Positions 14,156-23,766 of a stretch of 64,000 nt of DNA are shown piece after piece (position 1 is the stretch's first letter; each line of letters begins with the position of its first letter). The DNA lies in NCBI RefSeq assembly GCF_000341105.1, contig NZ_ANBB01000002.1:124001-188000 (forward strand), written 5' to 3'. The DNA is from Nocardiopsis potens DSM 45234 (GTDB lineage: Bacteria; Actinomycetota; Actinomycetes; Streptosporangiales; Streptosporangiaceae). Position numbers and translations under genes: made by a program. The notes beneath the pieces are model-generated. The model saw nothing but the letters and a program-made list of their open reading frames with translations, had not been told where the DNA came from and ran no database searches.

Positions 14156-15634
14156 ATGTCCGTGCTGACCATCGACGCCGGAACCACCGGCGTCACCGCC
14201 CTCGTGGTCGGCGAGAACGGCCGCGTTCTCGCCCGGGGATACCAGGAGTTCGCCCAGCACTATCCGGAGTCGGGATGGGTGGAGCACGTCCCCGAGGAGA
14301 TCTGGCAGGCCACCCTGGCCGCGTGCCAGAGCGCCCTGGACGCGACCGAAGAGGCCCCCACCTGCATCGGGATCACCAACCAGCGGGAGACCGCGGTGCT
14401 GTGGAACCGCCGGCGCGGCTCCTCGCCGCGGCGGGCGATCGTCTGGCAGGACCGCCGCACCGCCGGCATCTGCACCGAGCTGCGCGAGGCCGGGCACGAG
14501 CAGAGAGTCACCGAGCTCACCGGGCTCCGCCTCGACCCCTACTTCACCGCCACCAAGCTCACCTGGATGAAGCGGAACGACCAGCGCGCCTGGGCCGGGG
14601 TGGAGGAGGGGGAGACCGCGGTCGGCACGGTCGACTCCTACATCATCTCCCGGCTCACCGGCGGCGCCCGGCACGTCACCGACGCCAGCAACGCCTCGCG
14701 CACCCTGCTCTACGACATCCGCGCCGGCGGCTGGTCCGAGGAGCTGTGCGACCTGTTCGGGGTGCCGAAGTCGGCGCTGCCCGAGGTGGTGCCCTCCTAC
14801 GGCGTGGTCGGCGAGTCGGTCCCCGAGGAGTTCCTCGGGCTGCGGCTGCCGATCGCCGGCATCGCCGGCGACCAGCAGGCGGCCATGTTCGGCCAGAACT
14901 GCTACACGCCCGGCTCCTCCAAGTGCACCTACGGGACCGGCTCGTTCGTTCTGCTCAACACCGGCGGCGAGGTGATCGCGCCGGAGCACGGCCTGCTCAG
15001 CACGGTGCTGTGGCAGCACCCGGACGGCCGCCTGGAGTACGCCCTGGAGGGCTCGATCTTCGTCACCGGCGCCGCGGTGCAGTGGCTCCGCGACGGCCTG
15101 GGCCTGATCGACACCGCGCCGCAGTCCGAGGCGCTGGCCGCCAGCGTGCCCGACTCCGGCGGCGTGGTGTTCGTGCCCGCGCTGACCGGCCTGGGCGCCC
15201 CGGACTGGGACCCCTACGCGCGCGGCGCGATCTTCGGCATCACCCGCGGCACCGGCCGCGCCCACCTGGCCCGGGCCACCCTGGACGCGATCGCCTTCGA
15301 GGTGCGCGACGTCGCCGAGTCGATGTCCCGCGCCTCCGGCACCAGCCTGCCCGAGCTGCGGGTGGACGGCGGCGCCTCCGCCAACGACCTGCTCTGCCAG
15401 ATCCAGGCGGACCAGCTCGGCGTCTCCGTGGCCCGCCCGGAGGTGCAGGAGACCACCGCCCTCGGCGCCGCCTTCCTGGCCGGCCTGGGCACCGGCGTCT
15501 GGTCCTCCACCGAGGAGCTCTCCCGCACCTGGAAGCTGGACCGCAGGTTCGAACCGGGCAAGCGCGACGAGACCCACTACAAGCGCTGGCGCACCGCCGT
15601 CGAACGCTCCAAGGGCTGGGCCGAACTCGGCTGA
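14156..15634 (+). CDS. glpK: Glycerol kinase, FGGY family
   Basis: 492 residues. ATP-dependent phosphorylation of glycerol (or a related polyol) in the cytoplasm. Phosphate-1 loop DAGTTGVTALV at the N-terminus, GITNQRETAVLWNR, WQDRRT, GIAGDQQAAMFGQ, the FGGY signature region GSSKCTYGTGSFVLLNTG and the C-terminal ELRVDGGASANDLLCQIQAD. Length and the long match to GlpK motifs favour glycerol over other FGGY substrates. CTGGAGG lies 7 nt before the ATG. No glycerol facilitator or dehydrogenase is adjacent. Confidence 0.9.
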   Translation: MSVLTIDAGTTGVTALVVGENGRVLARGYQEFAQHYPESGWVEHVPEEIWQATLAACQSALDATEEAPTCIGITNQRETAVLWNRRRGSSPRRAIVWQDRRTAGICTELREAGHEQRVTELTGLRLDPYFTATKLTWMKRNDQRAWAGVEEGETAVGTVDSYIISRLTGGARHVTDASNASRTLLYDIRAGGWSEELCDLFGVPKSALPEVVPSYGVVGESVPEEFLGLRLPIAGIAGDQQAAMFGQNCYTPGSSKCTYGTGSFVLLNTGGEVIAPEHGLLSTVLWQHPDGRLEYALEGSIFVTGAAVQWLRDGLGLIDTAPQSEALAASVPDSGGVVFVPALTGLGAPDWDPYARGAIFGITRGTGRAHLARATLDAIAFEVRDVAESMSRASGTSLPELRVDGGASANDLLCQIQADQLGVSVARPEVQETTALGAAFLAGLGTGVWSSTEELSRTWKLDRRFEPGKRDETHYKRWRTAVERSKGWAELG

Positions 15635-15639
15635 CCCGC

Positions 15640-15676
15640 CCCGCCCGGCACCGCCACCCGCGCGGTGCCGGGCGGG
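15640..15676. terminator. Bidirectional terminator glpK/Uma2
   Basis: 14-bp perfect stem (CCCGCCCGGCACCG and complement, 9-nt loop) starting 5 nt after the glpK stop, between convergent genes. Confidence 0.65.
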
Positions 15677-15687
15677 CGGCACGCTTC

Positions 15688-16251
15688 TCAGCAGGCCCGG
15701 AAGGCGCCGGTGTCCAGGGTGAACCCGAACGGTTCCGGGATGTCCAGCGGCTTGCCGAAGGCCACCGTCTCCGACTCCCGGTACTCGCCACCCTCCGGGG
15801 TGGTGTACAGCGTCGCGGCCCTGCGGAGCGGGTCGATCAGCAGGTAGAGCGGGATCGCGGCGGCGGGGTAGATGCCGAGCTTGCGGCTCCGGTCGTGCTC
15901 TTTGCTACCGGGCGAGACCACCTCGGCCGCCAGCAGGACCTCTTCGGGGGGGACCCAGTGCTCCGGGGTGGCCAGCACCTCCACCGGGGCCACGAACAGG
16001 TCGGGGATCACGCTGCGGCCGATGCCGAACATCCGTACTTCGAGACGGCCCTCGGTGCGGGTGCGGGGCGGCAGGTTCGGGTGCAGCAGTTCATCGAGCC
16101 GCCAGACGTTGTGCCGGTGCAGCCCGCTGGGGGTAGGGGACATCACGATGCCTTCGTCTCCCAGGATCTCGGCCCGGTACCCCGGGGGGGCGTCGAATCC
16201 GTCCAGAGCCTCGAAGAGCCGGTGGCCCTGCCGTTCGGCGATCGCCGACAT
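15688..16251 (-). CDS. Uma2 family PD-(D/E)xK nuclease-fold protein
   Basis: 187 residues. The restriction-endonuclease-like core is visible as SVIPDLFV (Asp), LLAAEVVSPGSKEHDRSRKLGIY (Glu and Lys) and PLYLLIDP, the usual end of a Uma2 domain. The family is abundant in actinomycetes and cyanobacteria; its biological role is not established. The ATG at 16251 is preferred to that at 16269 because GGAGG stands 6 nt before it. Single gene with a terminator shared with glpK. Confidence 0.85.
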   Translation of the reverse strand: MSAIAERQGHRLFEALDGFDAPPGYRAEILGDEGIVMSPTPSGLHRHNVWRLDELLHPNLPPRTRTEGRLEVRMFGIGRSVIPDLFVAPVEVLATPEHWVPPEEVLLAAEVVSPGSKEHDRSRKLGIYPAAAIPLYLLIDPLRRAATLYTTPEGGEYRESETVAFGKPLDIPEPFGFTLDTGAFRAC

Positions 16252-16326
16252 GTCGTGCCTCCGTGCCATGAGGTGCCGTCCCCTCGATCCTGGCGTACCG
16301 TGCGCCGGTGCCGCACGGATTCCAGA

Positions 16327-17040
16327 TTACTCGTCCAGTTTCCGCTCGATCGCGTAGCGGACCAGCTGGGCGCGGTTGTGCAGGTGGAGTTTGGTGAGCG
16401 TGTTCTGCACGTGGTTCTGGACCGTGCGGTGGGCGATGCCCAGGCGGGAGGCGATCCGCTTGTACTCCAGGCCCTTGGCGACCAGGCGGAGGACCTCGGT
16501 CTCGCGCGGGGTGAGCTCGGGGGCGGCGGGTTCGGCGGCGGCCGGGGCGGGGGAGGCGGCGAGCCGCCGGTACTCGCCGAGCACCAGGCCGGCCAGGCCG
16601 GGGGTGAACACCGCCTCGCCGGCGTGCACGCTGCGCACCGCCTCCAGCAGCTCCTCGCGGCCGGCGGACTTCACCAGGTAGCCGGTGGCCCCGGCCTTGA
16701 CCGCGTCCAGCACGTCGCGGTGCTCGCCGCTGGCCGACAGGATCAGCACCCGCGGCGGCGCCGCGCCCTCCAGCAGCCGGCGGGTCACCTCCACCCCGGT
16801 GGTGTCCGGCAGCTGCAGGTCGAGCAGGACCACCGTGGGGCGGGCGGCCGGGGCGACGCGGACCGCCTTGGCGCCGTCGCCGGCGGTCGCCACCACCTCG
16901 AACCCGGCCTCCGCCAGGTCGCGGGCGACCGCGTCGCGCCACATCGGGTGGTCGTCCACGACCATGACGCGGATCCCCGCGCCGCCGTCCGCGTCCCGCC
17001 GCGCGCCGCCCGGGCCGCCGATACCGTCCGTCTGCTCCAT
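16327..17040 (-). CDS. MacR-like response regulator, NarL/FixJ type
   Basis: 237 residues. Receiver domain (about 20-140) with acidic pocket VVDDH, phosphoacceptor Asp in LLDLQLPD and the Lys in YLVKSAG. An unusual connecting stretch VFTPGLAGLVLGEYRRLA is followed by an Ala/Pro linker and a LuxR HTH (LTPRETEVLRLVAKGLEYKRIASRLGIAHRTVQNHV). The connecting stretch is characteristic, as I recall, of MacR of the MacRS system. The only histidine kinase in the window, MacS-like, is 15 kb away on the other strand. ATG at 17040 with AGGGTG upstream. Confidence 0.88.
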   Translation of the reverse strand: MEQTDGIGGPGGARRDADGGAGIRVMVVDDHPMWRDAVARDLAEAGFEVVATAGDGAKAVRVAPAARPTVVLLDLQLPDTTGVEVTRRLLEGAAPPRVLILSASGEHRDVLDAVKAGATGYLVKSAGREELLEAVRSVHAGEAVFTPGLAGLVLGEYRRLAASPAPAAAEPAAPELTPRETEVLRLVAKGLEYKRIASRLGIAHRTVQNHVQNTLTKLHLHNRAQLVRYAIERKLDE

Positions 17041-17109
17041 GGACGGCACCCTACTGCGGCCGGGCGGCGGCGGTCAGGCCCCGGCGGCCGGGTCCCGGGG
17101 CCCGGCCGC

Positions 17110-19116
17110 TCAGTCGTCGCCCCGGTCCCCGCGGCCGTTCCCCTGGCCGCCCCCGTTGCCGTTCCCGCCGCCACCGCCGCCGCCGAAGGGCGTCACGATC
17201 AGCTCGACCTCGTCGCCCTTGCGGACCTTGCCCTTGGGCTTGTAGTCGGTGACCCGGTCCCCGCCGAGGATGACGGTGACCTTCACCTTCAGGCCGAGGT
17301 CCTTGAGCTCCTTCTCGGCCTCCTCGACGGTCTTCCCGCGCACGTCGGGGACGTCGAACTCCTCCTTGCCGTCGGAGACGGTGAGGGTCACCGTGTCGCC
17401 CGGGCCGACCTGGGCGCCCTCCTCCGGGTCCTGGGAGATGACGGTGTTCTTCTCCACGTCGTCGCTGAACTCCCGGACCACCTCGACCGCGATCCCGGCG
17501 TCCTCCAGCTGCTTGCGGGCCTCGCCGGCCTTCTGCCCGGTCACGTCGGGGACCGGGATGCCCGCGCTGACGGTGAGCGTCACGGTGCCCTCCCGGTCGG
17601 CCTCCGAGCCCGGCTCGGGGTCGCAGGAGAGCACGGTGCCCGGCTCGGCCTCGCGCGAGTCGGCCTCCTCCACCTCGATGTTGCTGAAGCCCTCGTCCTC
17701 CAGGGCCTTGCGCGCGTTCTCCACCGGCTCGCCCACCACCTCGGGCAGCTCGACGCTGCGCGGGCCCTTGGAGAGCGCGACGGTGACCGTCTCGCCGGGC
17801 AGGATGCTCTCCCCGGCCGCCGGGGAGACCTCGGCGACCTCGCCGGTGGCGGCGTCGTCGCTGTAGACCTCCTTCTCCGACACGCGCAGCCCCAGGTCGG
17901 CCTCTGAGAGCAGCCGGGCCGCCTCCTCGCGGTCGGCGCCGACCAGGTCGGGCACCTCCGCGTAGCGGCCGAAGAAGACCCACCAGCCGGTGCAGAGCAG
18001 CACCACCGCCAGCACGCCCGCGGCGGCGGCGAGCATCCGCCGGTCCCGCCACCACGGGTCGCCCGGGTCGGGGTAGCCGTCGTCGGGGTCGTCGTCCGGG
18101 TCGAGCACCGGCGGCAGGTCGACCGCGACGGTGCGGTTCTCCCCGGCCGGCTCGGGGAGCGGGACGCCCGGGGCGGTCGGGTTGGTCGGGTCGATCGGGC
18201 CGGCCGGAGCCCCCGGGTCGGTCGGGGCGGCGGCGAAGGCCGCGGACAGGTTCGGACCGGAGTCCGCCGAGCCCCCGCTGACCTGGAGCACCGCGGAGAG
18301 GAACTGGTTGGCGTCCCCGGGCCGGTACCGCGGGTCGCGCTCGGTGGCCCGGGTGACCAGCCGGTCCACCTCGGGCGGGATGCCCGACACCACCCGGGAG
18401 GGGCGCGGGACGTCCTCGTTGACGTGCTGGTAGGCGACGGCGATGGTGCTGTCGCCGGTGTGCGGCTGGGACCCGGTCAGCAGCTCGTAGAACATCACGC
18501 CGGCCGCGTAGACGTCGCTGCGCGCGTCGGAGACGCCCCGCTCGATCTGCTCCGGCGCGAGGTAGGCGGCGGTGCCCATCACGGTGCCGGTCTTGGTCAG
18601 CCCCTGGCCGGACGACTCCACCGCCCGGGCCAGGCCGAAGTCGGCGACCTTCACCCCGCCGTCGTCGGTGAGCAGCACGTTCTCCGGCTTGACGTCCCGG
18701 TGCACCAGGCCGGCCTGGTGCGCCGCGCCCAGCGCGCCCAGCACCGCGGCCATCACCTGGAGCGCCTCGCGCACCCCGAGCCGCCCCATGGCGGTGAGCA
18801 TGTCGCGCAGCGTCCGCCCCGGGACGTACTCCATGGCCAGGAAGACATGGCCCTGGTCCTGGCCCTGGTCGAAGACCTGCACCACGTTGGGATGGGAGAG
18901 CCGGGCCGCGGAGTGCGCCTCGTTGATGAAGCGGCGCACGAAGTCCGGGTCGGTGGCCAGCGACGGATGCATCACCTTCAGCGCCACGGGCCGGTCCAGC
19001 CGGAGGTCGTGGGCGAGGTAGACGGTTGCCATGCCGCCGCCGGCGACGCGCGACTCGACGGAGTAGCGACGGTCGAGCGTCGCACCTATCAGCGGGTCGG
19101 CAGTCGTGAAGTCCAC
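17110..19116 (-). CDS. Serine/threonine protein kinase with four PASTA repeats
   Basis: 668 residues. Hanks kinase domain (about 15-280): glycine loop AGGGMATVY, K47, HRDVKPEN with D141, DFG at 159-161 and APE in YLAPEQ. A Pro/Asp-rich linker with DPDDDPDDGYPDPGDPWW leads to one membrane helix (about 365-385, LAAAAGVLAVVLLCTGWWVFF), then four extracellular PASTA repeats and a Gly/Asn tail. This is the PknB/PrkC layout, in which PASTA repeats bind peptidoglycan fragments. The GTG at 19116 has no ribosome site but lies 8 nt after TAGACT, so the mRNA may be leaderless. It follows thiG by 11 nt and could also be read from the thi operon. Confidence 0.93.
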   Translation of the reverse strand: MDFTTADPLIGATLDRRYSVESRVAGGGMATVYLAHDLRLDRPVALKVMHPSLATDPDFVRRFINEAHSAARLSHPNVVQVFDQGQDQGHVFLAMEYVPGRTLRDMLTAMGRLGVREALQVMAAVLGALGAAHQAGLVHRDVKPENVLLTDDGGVKVADFGLARAVESSGQGLTKTGTVMGTAAYLAPEQIERGVSDARSDVYAAGVMFYELLTGSQPHTGDSTIAVAYQHVNEDVPRPSRVVSGIPPEVDRLVTRATERDPRYRPGDANQFLSAVLQVSGGSADSGPNLSAAFAAAPTDPGAPAGPIDPTNPTAPGVPLPEPAGENRTVAVDLPPVLDPDDDPDDGYPDPGDPWWRDRRMLAAAAGVLAVVLLCTGWWVFFGRYAEVPDLVGADREEAARLLSEADLGLRVSEKEVYSDDAATGEVAEVSPAAGESILPGETVTVALSKGPRSVELPEVVGEPVENARKALEDEGFSNIEVEEADSREAEPGTVLSCDPEPGSEADREGTVTLTVSAGIPVPDVTGQKAGEARKQLEDAGIAVEVVREFSDDVEKNTVISQDPEEGAQVGPGDTVTLTVSDGKEEFDVPDVRGKTVEEAEKELKDLGLKVKVTVILGGDRVTDYKPKGKVRKGDEVELIVTPFGGGGGGGNGNGGGQGNGRGDRGDD

Positions 19117-19127
19117 GGGAGGGGAGT

Positions 19128-20157
<1,030 letters not shown>

Positions 20158-20180
20158 TGCGTTCTCCTCTCGGTACCGGA

Positions 20181-21365
20181 TCAGTGCCGGCCTCGGACGC
20201 CGGCCGGCTCGAACCGGGCGGCCGCGAACCTGCGGGCGAAGTCCGGCAGCGCCCCGCCGGCCAGCACCTCGGCCATCGCGTCGGCGGTGCCGGGGGTGAG
20301 CAGCACCCCGTGCCGGAAGTGCCCGGTGGCCAGGTGCAGCCCGGCCGGGCCCAGCGGCCCCAGGAGCGGCTCGTTGTCCGGCGACCCGGGGCGCAGCCCG
20401 ACGCAGGCCTCGGCGATCTCCAGCTCCCCGACGCCCGGGACCAGCTCGTGCGCGTCGCGCAGGATCTGGTAGACGCCGCCGGCGGTGAGCCGGGTGTCCG
20501 CCCCCATCTCCTCCTGGGTGGCGCCCAGCACGATCTCGCCGTCGGCGCGCGGCACCAGGTAGACGGGGGTCCCCTTGACCAGGCCGCGCACGGTGCGGGA
20601 GACGATCGGCTCCTCGCCGGCGGGGGTGCGCAGCCGCAGCAGCTGCCCCTTGACCGGGCGCACCGGCGGGATCAGCCCGTCGGGGAGGCCGCCGATGGAC
20701 GGGGTCCACACCCCGGCGGCCAGCACCACCTGCTCGGCGCGGACCTCCGCGCCGCCGGCGGTGCGGACGCCGCGCACCCGGCCGCCCTCGCAGAGCACCT
20801 CGGCGGCGCGGTCGGCGACGAAGTCCGCCCCGCGCGCCGCCGCGGCCGCGCGCAGGGCGCGGGCCAGCCGGCGCGGGTCGACCGAGTGGTCGCCGGGGAC
20901 GTGCACGCCGCCGCGCACCCCGGGGGCGAGCATCGGCTCCAGCCGGCGGCACTCCCGGGAGGTGATCCGCTCGGCCTTCAGCCCCAGCCGGGACTGGAGC
21001 TCGCCGAGCTCGGTCAGCCGGGACAGGTCGTCGGTGTCGAAGGCGATCTGCAGGGTGCCGCGCTCCCGGTAGCCGGCGTCCTCCCCGGAGTCGGCCTGCA
21101 CGTCGCGGACGAAGCCGGGGTAGCGGTCGCGGGAGTCGGCGCCGAAGCGCATCAGCTCCTCTTCGCCGAACATCGCCTCGGTGGCCGGGGTGAGCATGCC
21201 CGCGGCGACGCCGGAGGCCGCGGCGGGGTCGCCGGCCGGGGCGACGACGGCGACCCGCAGCCCGCGCCGGGCGGCGCGCCAGGCGGTGGCCAGGCCGATC
21301 AGCCCGCCGCCGGCGACCGCGGCGTCGTAGCCGCCGCGGTGGGCGGGGGTCTCTGCTGCACGCAT
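20181..21365 (-). CDS. thiO: Glycine oxidase ThiO
   Basis: 394 residues, FAD-dependent amine oxidase of the D-amino-acid oxidase family. FAD fold YDAAVAGGGLIGLATAWRAARRG near the N-terminus, GGVHVPGDHSVDPRRL in the middle and CVGLRPGSPDNEPLLG plus GLHLATGHFRHGVLLTPGTA at the C-terminus. It oxidises glycine to the imine used by ThiG. First gene after the TPP riboswitch; its ribosome site is at the 3' edge of the riboswitch. Confidence 0.95.
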   Translation of the reverse strand: MRAAETPAHRGGYDAAVAGGGLIGLATAWRAARRGLRVAVVAPAGDPAAASGVAAGMLTPATEAMFGEEELMRFGADSRDRYPGFVRDVQADSGEDAGYRERGTLQIAFDTDDLSRLTELGELQSRLGLKAERITSRECRRLEPMLAPGVRGGVHVPGDHSVDPRRLARALRAAAAARGADFVADRAAEVLCEGGRVRGVRTAGGAEVRAEQVVLAAGVWTPSIGGLPDGLIPPVRPVKGQLLRLRTPAGEEPIVSRTVRGLVKGTPVYLVPRADGEIVLGATQEEMGADTRLTAGGVYQILRDAHELVPGVGELEIAEACVGLRPGSPDNEPLLGPLGPAGLHLATGHFRHGVLLTPGTADAMAEVLAGGALPDFARRFAAARFEPAGVRGRH

Positions 21366-21375
21366 GGCGGAGATG

Positions 21376-21466
21376 CCACTCCCTTCGCCGGCATGACCCG
21401 GATCAGGTTCGTGCGGTCGGGGGCTGACAGCCCCCCTCTCAGCCGGGTCCCACCCGGCTCCCGCGG
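21376..21466 (-). ncRNA. TPP riboswitch (THI element)
   Basis: Read on the minus strand: CGGCTGAGAGGGG then, after a hairpin GGGGGCTGTCAGCCCCC, the thi box ACCTGATCCGGGTCATGCCG and GGCGAAGGGAGTGG. CTGAGA and ACCTGATCNGGNTAATNCNG-like segments are the hallmark of the TPP aptamer. GGGAG at its 3' end stands 16 nt before the thiO ATG. The likely mode is closing of this ribosome-binding region when TPP is bound, repressing thiO-thiS-thiG. Confidence 0.95.
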
Positions 21467-21620
21467 GAACGTTCGCTTCGCGGACCCGTACCCGGTGGCC
21501 GGATCCGCCCCCATCCTAGCGACGGCCGTGGCCGGGCGGCCGGAGAGGTCGGACCACCGGACGGCGGGGCGGCGGCGCGCAGCGCCTCCGGGCAGGGGCC
21601 GGATATGGCACATTGGGGGT

Positions 21621-21980
21621 GTGAACGAGAACGACAACCGCATCGACGCCCTGGTCGGCGACTGGATGACCGTCAAGGACGCCGCGGCCGCCCTCAACGT
21701 CTCCCCGAACAGGATCAAGCAGTTCATCCGGGACCACCGCCTGGTCGGTCTGAAGCGCGGCGGCGAGCTGCGGATCCCGGCGGCCTTCATCTCCGGCGGC
21801 GACGTCCTCAAGGGCCTCCCCGGGACCCTCACCGTGCTGGCGGACTGCGGCTTCACCGAGGAGGAGGCGCTGGACTGGCTGTTCACCCCGGACGAGACGC
21901 TGCCCGGGGCGCCGATCGACGCGCTGGCGCAGAACCGCGGCACCGAGGTGCGCCGCCGGGCGCAGGCGATGGCCCTGTGA
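21621..21980 (+). CDS. Rv2175c-like small DNA-binding protein
   Basis: 119 residues. N-terminal winged helix-turn-helix (about 15-65: WMTVKDAAAALNVSPNRIKQFIRDHRLVGLKRGGELRIPAAF) followed by a C-terminal domain with GTLTVLADCGFTEEEALDWLFTPDETLPGAPIDAL. This matches the actinobacterial Rv2175c family; in M. tuberculosis Rv2175c is a substrate of the neighbouring kinase PknL. Here a kinase gene lies 2.5 kb away beyond thiG-S-O. GTG at 21621 has GGGGG upstream. Divergent from the thi operon. Confidence 0.85.
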   Translation: MNENDNRIDALVGDWMTVKDAAAALNVSPNRIKQFIRDHRLVGLKRGGELRIPAAFISGGDVLKGLPGTLTVLADCGFTEEEALDWLFTPDETLPGAPIDALAQNRGTEVRRRAQAMAL

Positions 21981-22070
21981 TCCGGGTCCGCTGACCCCGA
22001 GCCCTCCGCCGCGGCCCCGGCCGCGGCGCCTCCGGGCCGGGGCGGACCGCCTCCGCCCCGGCCCCGGGCC

Positions 22071-23273
22071 TCACCCGCGCCGCCGCTCGGTCCAGAGCAG
22101 CGCCAGCGCGGGAACGAGCAGGGCGGCGCCCAGGTAGCCCAGCTGCGCCGGCTCCAGCCAGGCCAGCGCCGCGCCGCCGGTGATCCCGCCCAGCGACATC
22201 CCGCCGTACAGGGCGGAGCTGTTCAGCCCGATCAGCACCGGCGCAGAGGACGGGTCGACCTCGACCGCCCGCTGCTGCTGCGGCACCGCCACCAGCCAGC
22301 CGAACGCGCCGTAGAGCAGCATCCAGACGAACGCCCCGGACAGCGTCGCGGCGGCCGGTTCGACCAGCAGGAAGAGCGCGATCAGCACCGGCAGCGCGAC
22401 CGCCATCACGGTGCGCGGCCCGCGGGCGTCGGAGGCCCGCCCGGCGGCCAGGTTGCCCGCCACCGAGGCCAGCCCCCACACCCACAGCAGCGCCGCGCCG
22501 ACCGCCCCGCCCCCGGTGACCGGGGCGAACACCGGGACGATGTAGGCGAACACGGTGAAGCTGCCCCAGAAGACGAGCAGGGTCTGCGCGGTGACCGCCA
22601 GCAGCCGGGGGCGGCCCAGCGCGCGCAGCCGCTCGGCGAGCCCCGCCGAAGGGAGCCGGACCCCGCCGGGCAGCAGCGCCATCCCGGCCAGCGCGGCCAG
22701 TGCGGCGAGCACCACCATCCACAGTGCGGCGCGCCAGCCCAGCGCGGTGCCGAGCCAGGTGCCCAGCGGCACCCCGAGGGCGGTGGCCGCGGTCATCCCG
22801 CCGAGCACCACCGCCATCGCCCGGCCCTGGAACCGGGGCGGGCTGAGCACCGAGGCCATCACCGCGGCGTTGGGCGTGTAGAGCGCCGCCCCCGCCGCGG
22901 CCACCGCGCGCGAGGCGATCAGCACCCCGAAGGACGGGGCGAGGGCGCCGGCGGCGCTGCCGGCGGTGAACAGCAGCAGCCCGCCGACGAGCACGGAGCG
23001 CCGGTCCATCCGCCCGGTGAGCGCGCCCAGCACCGGGGCGAGCACGGCGTAGGCGAGGGCGTAGGCGGTCACCGCCTGCCCGGCGGCGCCGGTGCCGACG
23101 CCGAGCCCCTCGGCGATCTCCGGCAGCACGCCGGAGGTGACGAAGGTCGCCGTGCCCATCGCGAACGCGCCGGCGGCCAGCGGCAGGATGCGGGCGGCGG
23201 AGTAGTCCTGCGGCGGCGCCGGGGGACCGGCGGCGCCGACGCCGGAGGGGGAGGCGGGCGGAGAGGTGGCCAT
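22071..23273 (-). CDS. MFS transporter, DHA1-type exporter
   Basis: 400 residues, 12 hydrophobic segments, with an intracellular loop LTGRMDRRSVLVGGLLLF after helix 2 (major-facilitator A-motif position) and PLGTWLGTALGWRAALWMVV. It resembles the arabinose-efflux/chloramphenicol-resistance branch of DHA1 drug:proton antiporters. The start ATG at 23273 has CTGGAG upstream. It is divergent from the ArsR gene, with AT-rich inverted repeats in between, and is probably repressed by it. Substrate unknown; linkage to thiE leaves open a thiamine precursor or antimetabolite. Confidence 0.9.
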   Translation of the reverse strand: MATSPPASPSGVGAAGPPAPPQDYSAARILPLAAGAFAMGTATFVTSGVLPEIAEGLGVGTGAAGQAVTAYALAYAVLAPVLGALTGRMDRRSVLVGGLLLFTAGSAAGALAPSFGVLIASRAVAAAGAALYTPNAAVMASVLSPPRFQGRAMAVVLGGMTAATALGVPLGTWLGTALGWRAALWMVVLAALAALAGMALLPGGVRLPSAGLAERLRALGRPRLLAVTAQTLLVFWGSFTVFAYIVPVFAPVTGGGAVGAALLWVWGLASVAGNLAAGRASDARGPRTVMAVALPVLIALFLLVEPAAATLSGAFVWMLLYGAFGWLVAVPQQQRAVEVDPSSAPVLIGLNSSALYGGMSLGGITGGAALAWLEPAQLGYLGAALLVPALALLWTERRRG

Positions 23274-23301
23274 GCCGGACTCCAGGATCGTTGGATGCGT
23301 G

Positions 23302-23349
23302 TCAAACGATTTGAAGGCTGGCATGATGGTTTGAAGATTGTCAAACCAT
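23302..23349. promoter_or_regulatory. AT-rich operator pair between MFS and ArsR genes
   Basis: Two related inverted repeats: TCAAACGATTTGA (23302-23314) and ATGGTTTGA-N6-TCAAACCAT (23326-23349). Both are built from TCAAA/TTTGA half-sites in an otherwise very GC-rich region of 100 nt separating divergent genes. This is the expected arrangement for ArsR repressor sites controlling both directions. Confidence 0.7.
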
Positions 23350-23373
23350 TCTGCAGGGGTGACGGTGGAACCC

Positions 23374-23766
23374 ATGTCCCGACTTCCCCAACCGGACCGC
23401 GCCGAGCTGCGGCTCTCCGCCGTCCTGGACGCCCTGGCCGACCCCGTCCGACTGCGCCTGCTCGCCGACCTCGCCGCCGACGGCGCCGAGGCCGACGCCG
23501 AGCGCAGCTGCGGGATCGAGGCGTGGAGCGTGAAGGTGCACAAGTCCACGCTCTCCCACCACTTCAAAGTGCTGCGCGACGCCGGCGTGACCAGCACCCG
23601 GGTCGTGGGGCGGAACCGGTGGATCCGGCTGCGCCGCGACGACCTGGAGGCGCGCTTCCCCGGCCTGCTCGGCGCGGTGCTGGCCGCGCTCCCCGAGGAG
23701 CTGGAGCGGGCCGGCGCGCCCCGGCCCGAGGGGAGCGGCGGGCAGGCCGCTAATCTGGCCCGATGA
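23374..23766 (+). CDS. ArsR-family helix-turn-helix repressor
   Basis: 130 residues. Winged HTH with [21 protein letters not shown], recognition helix [19 protein letters not shown] and wing [25 protein letters not shown]. One cysteine (SCGIEAW) precedes the recognition helix, but no metal-binding Cys pair is evident, so the signal is probably not arsenic or another soft metal. ATG at 23374 with GGTGGA upstream. Its stop overlaps the thiE start as ATGA, coupling a repressor to a thiamine gene; it probably controls itself, thiE and the divergent exporter. Confidence 0.88.
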   Translation: MSRLPQPDRAELRLSAVLDALADPVRLRLLADLAADGAEADAERSCGIEAWSVKVHKSTLSHHFKVLRDAGVTSTRVVGRNRWIRLRRDDLEARFPGLLGAVLAALPEELERAGAPRPEGSGGQAANLAR

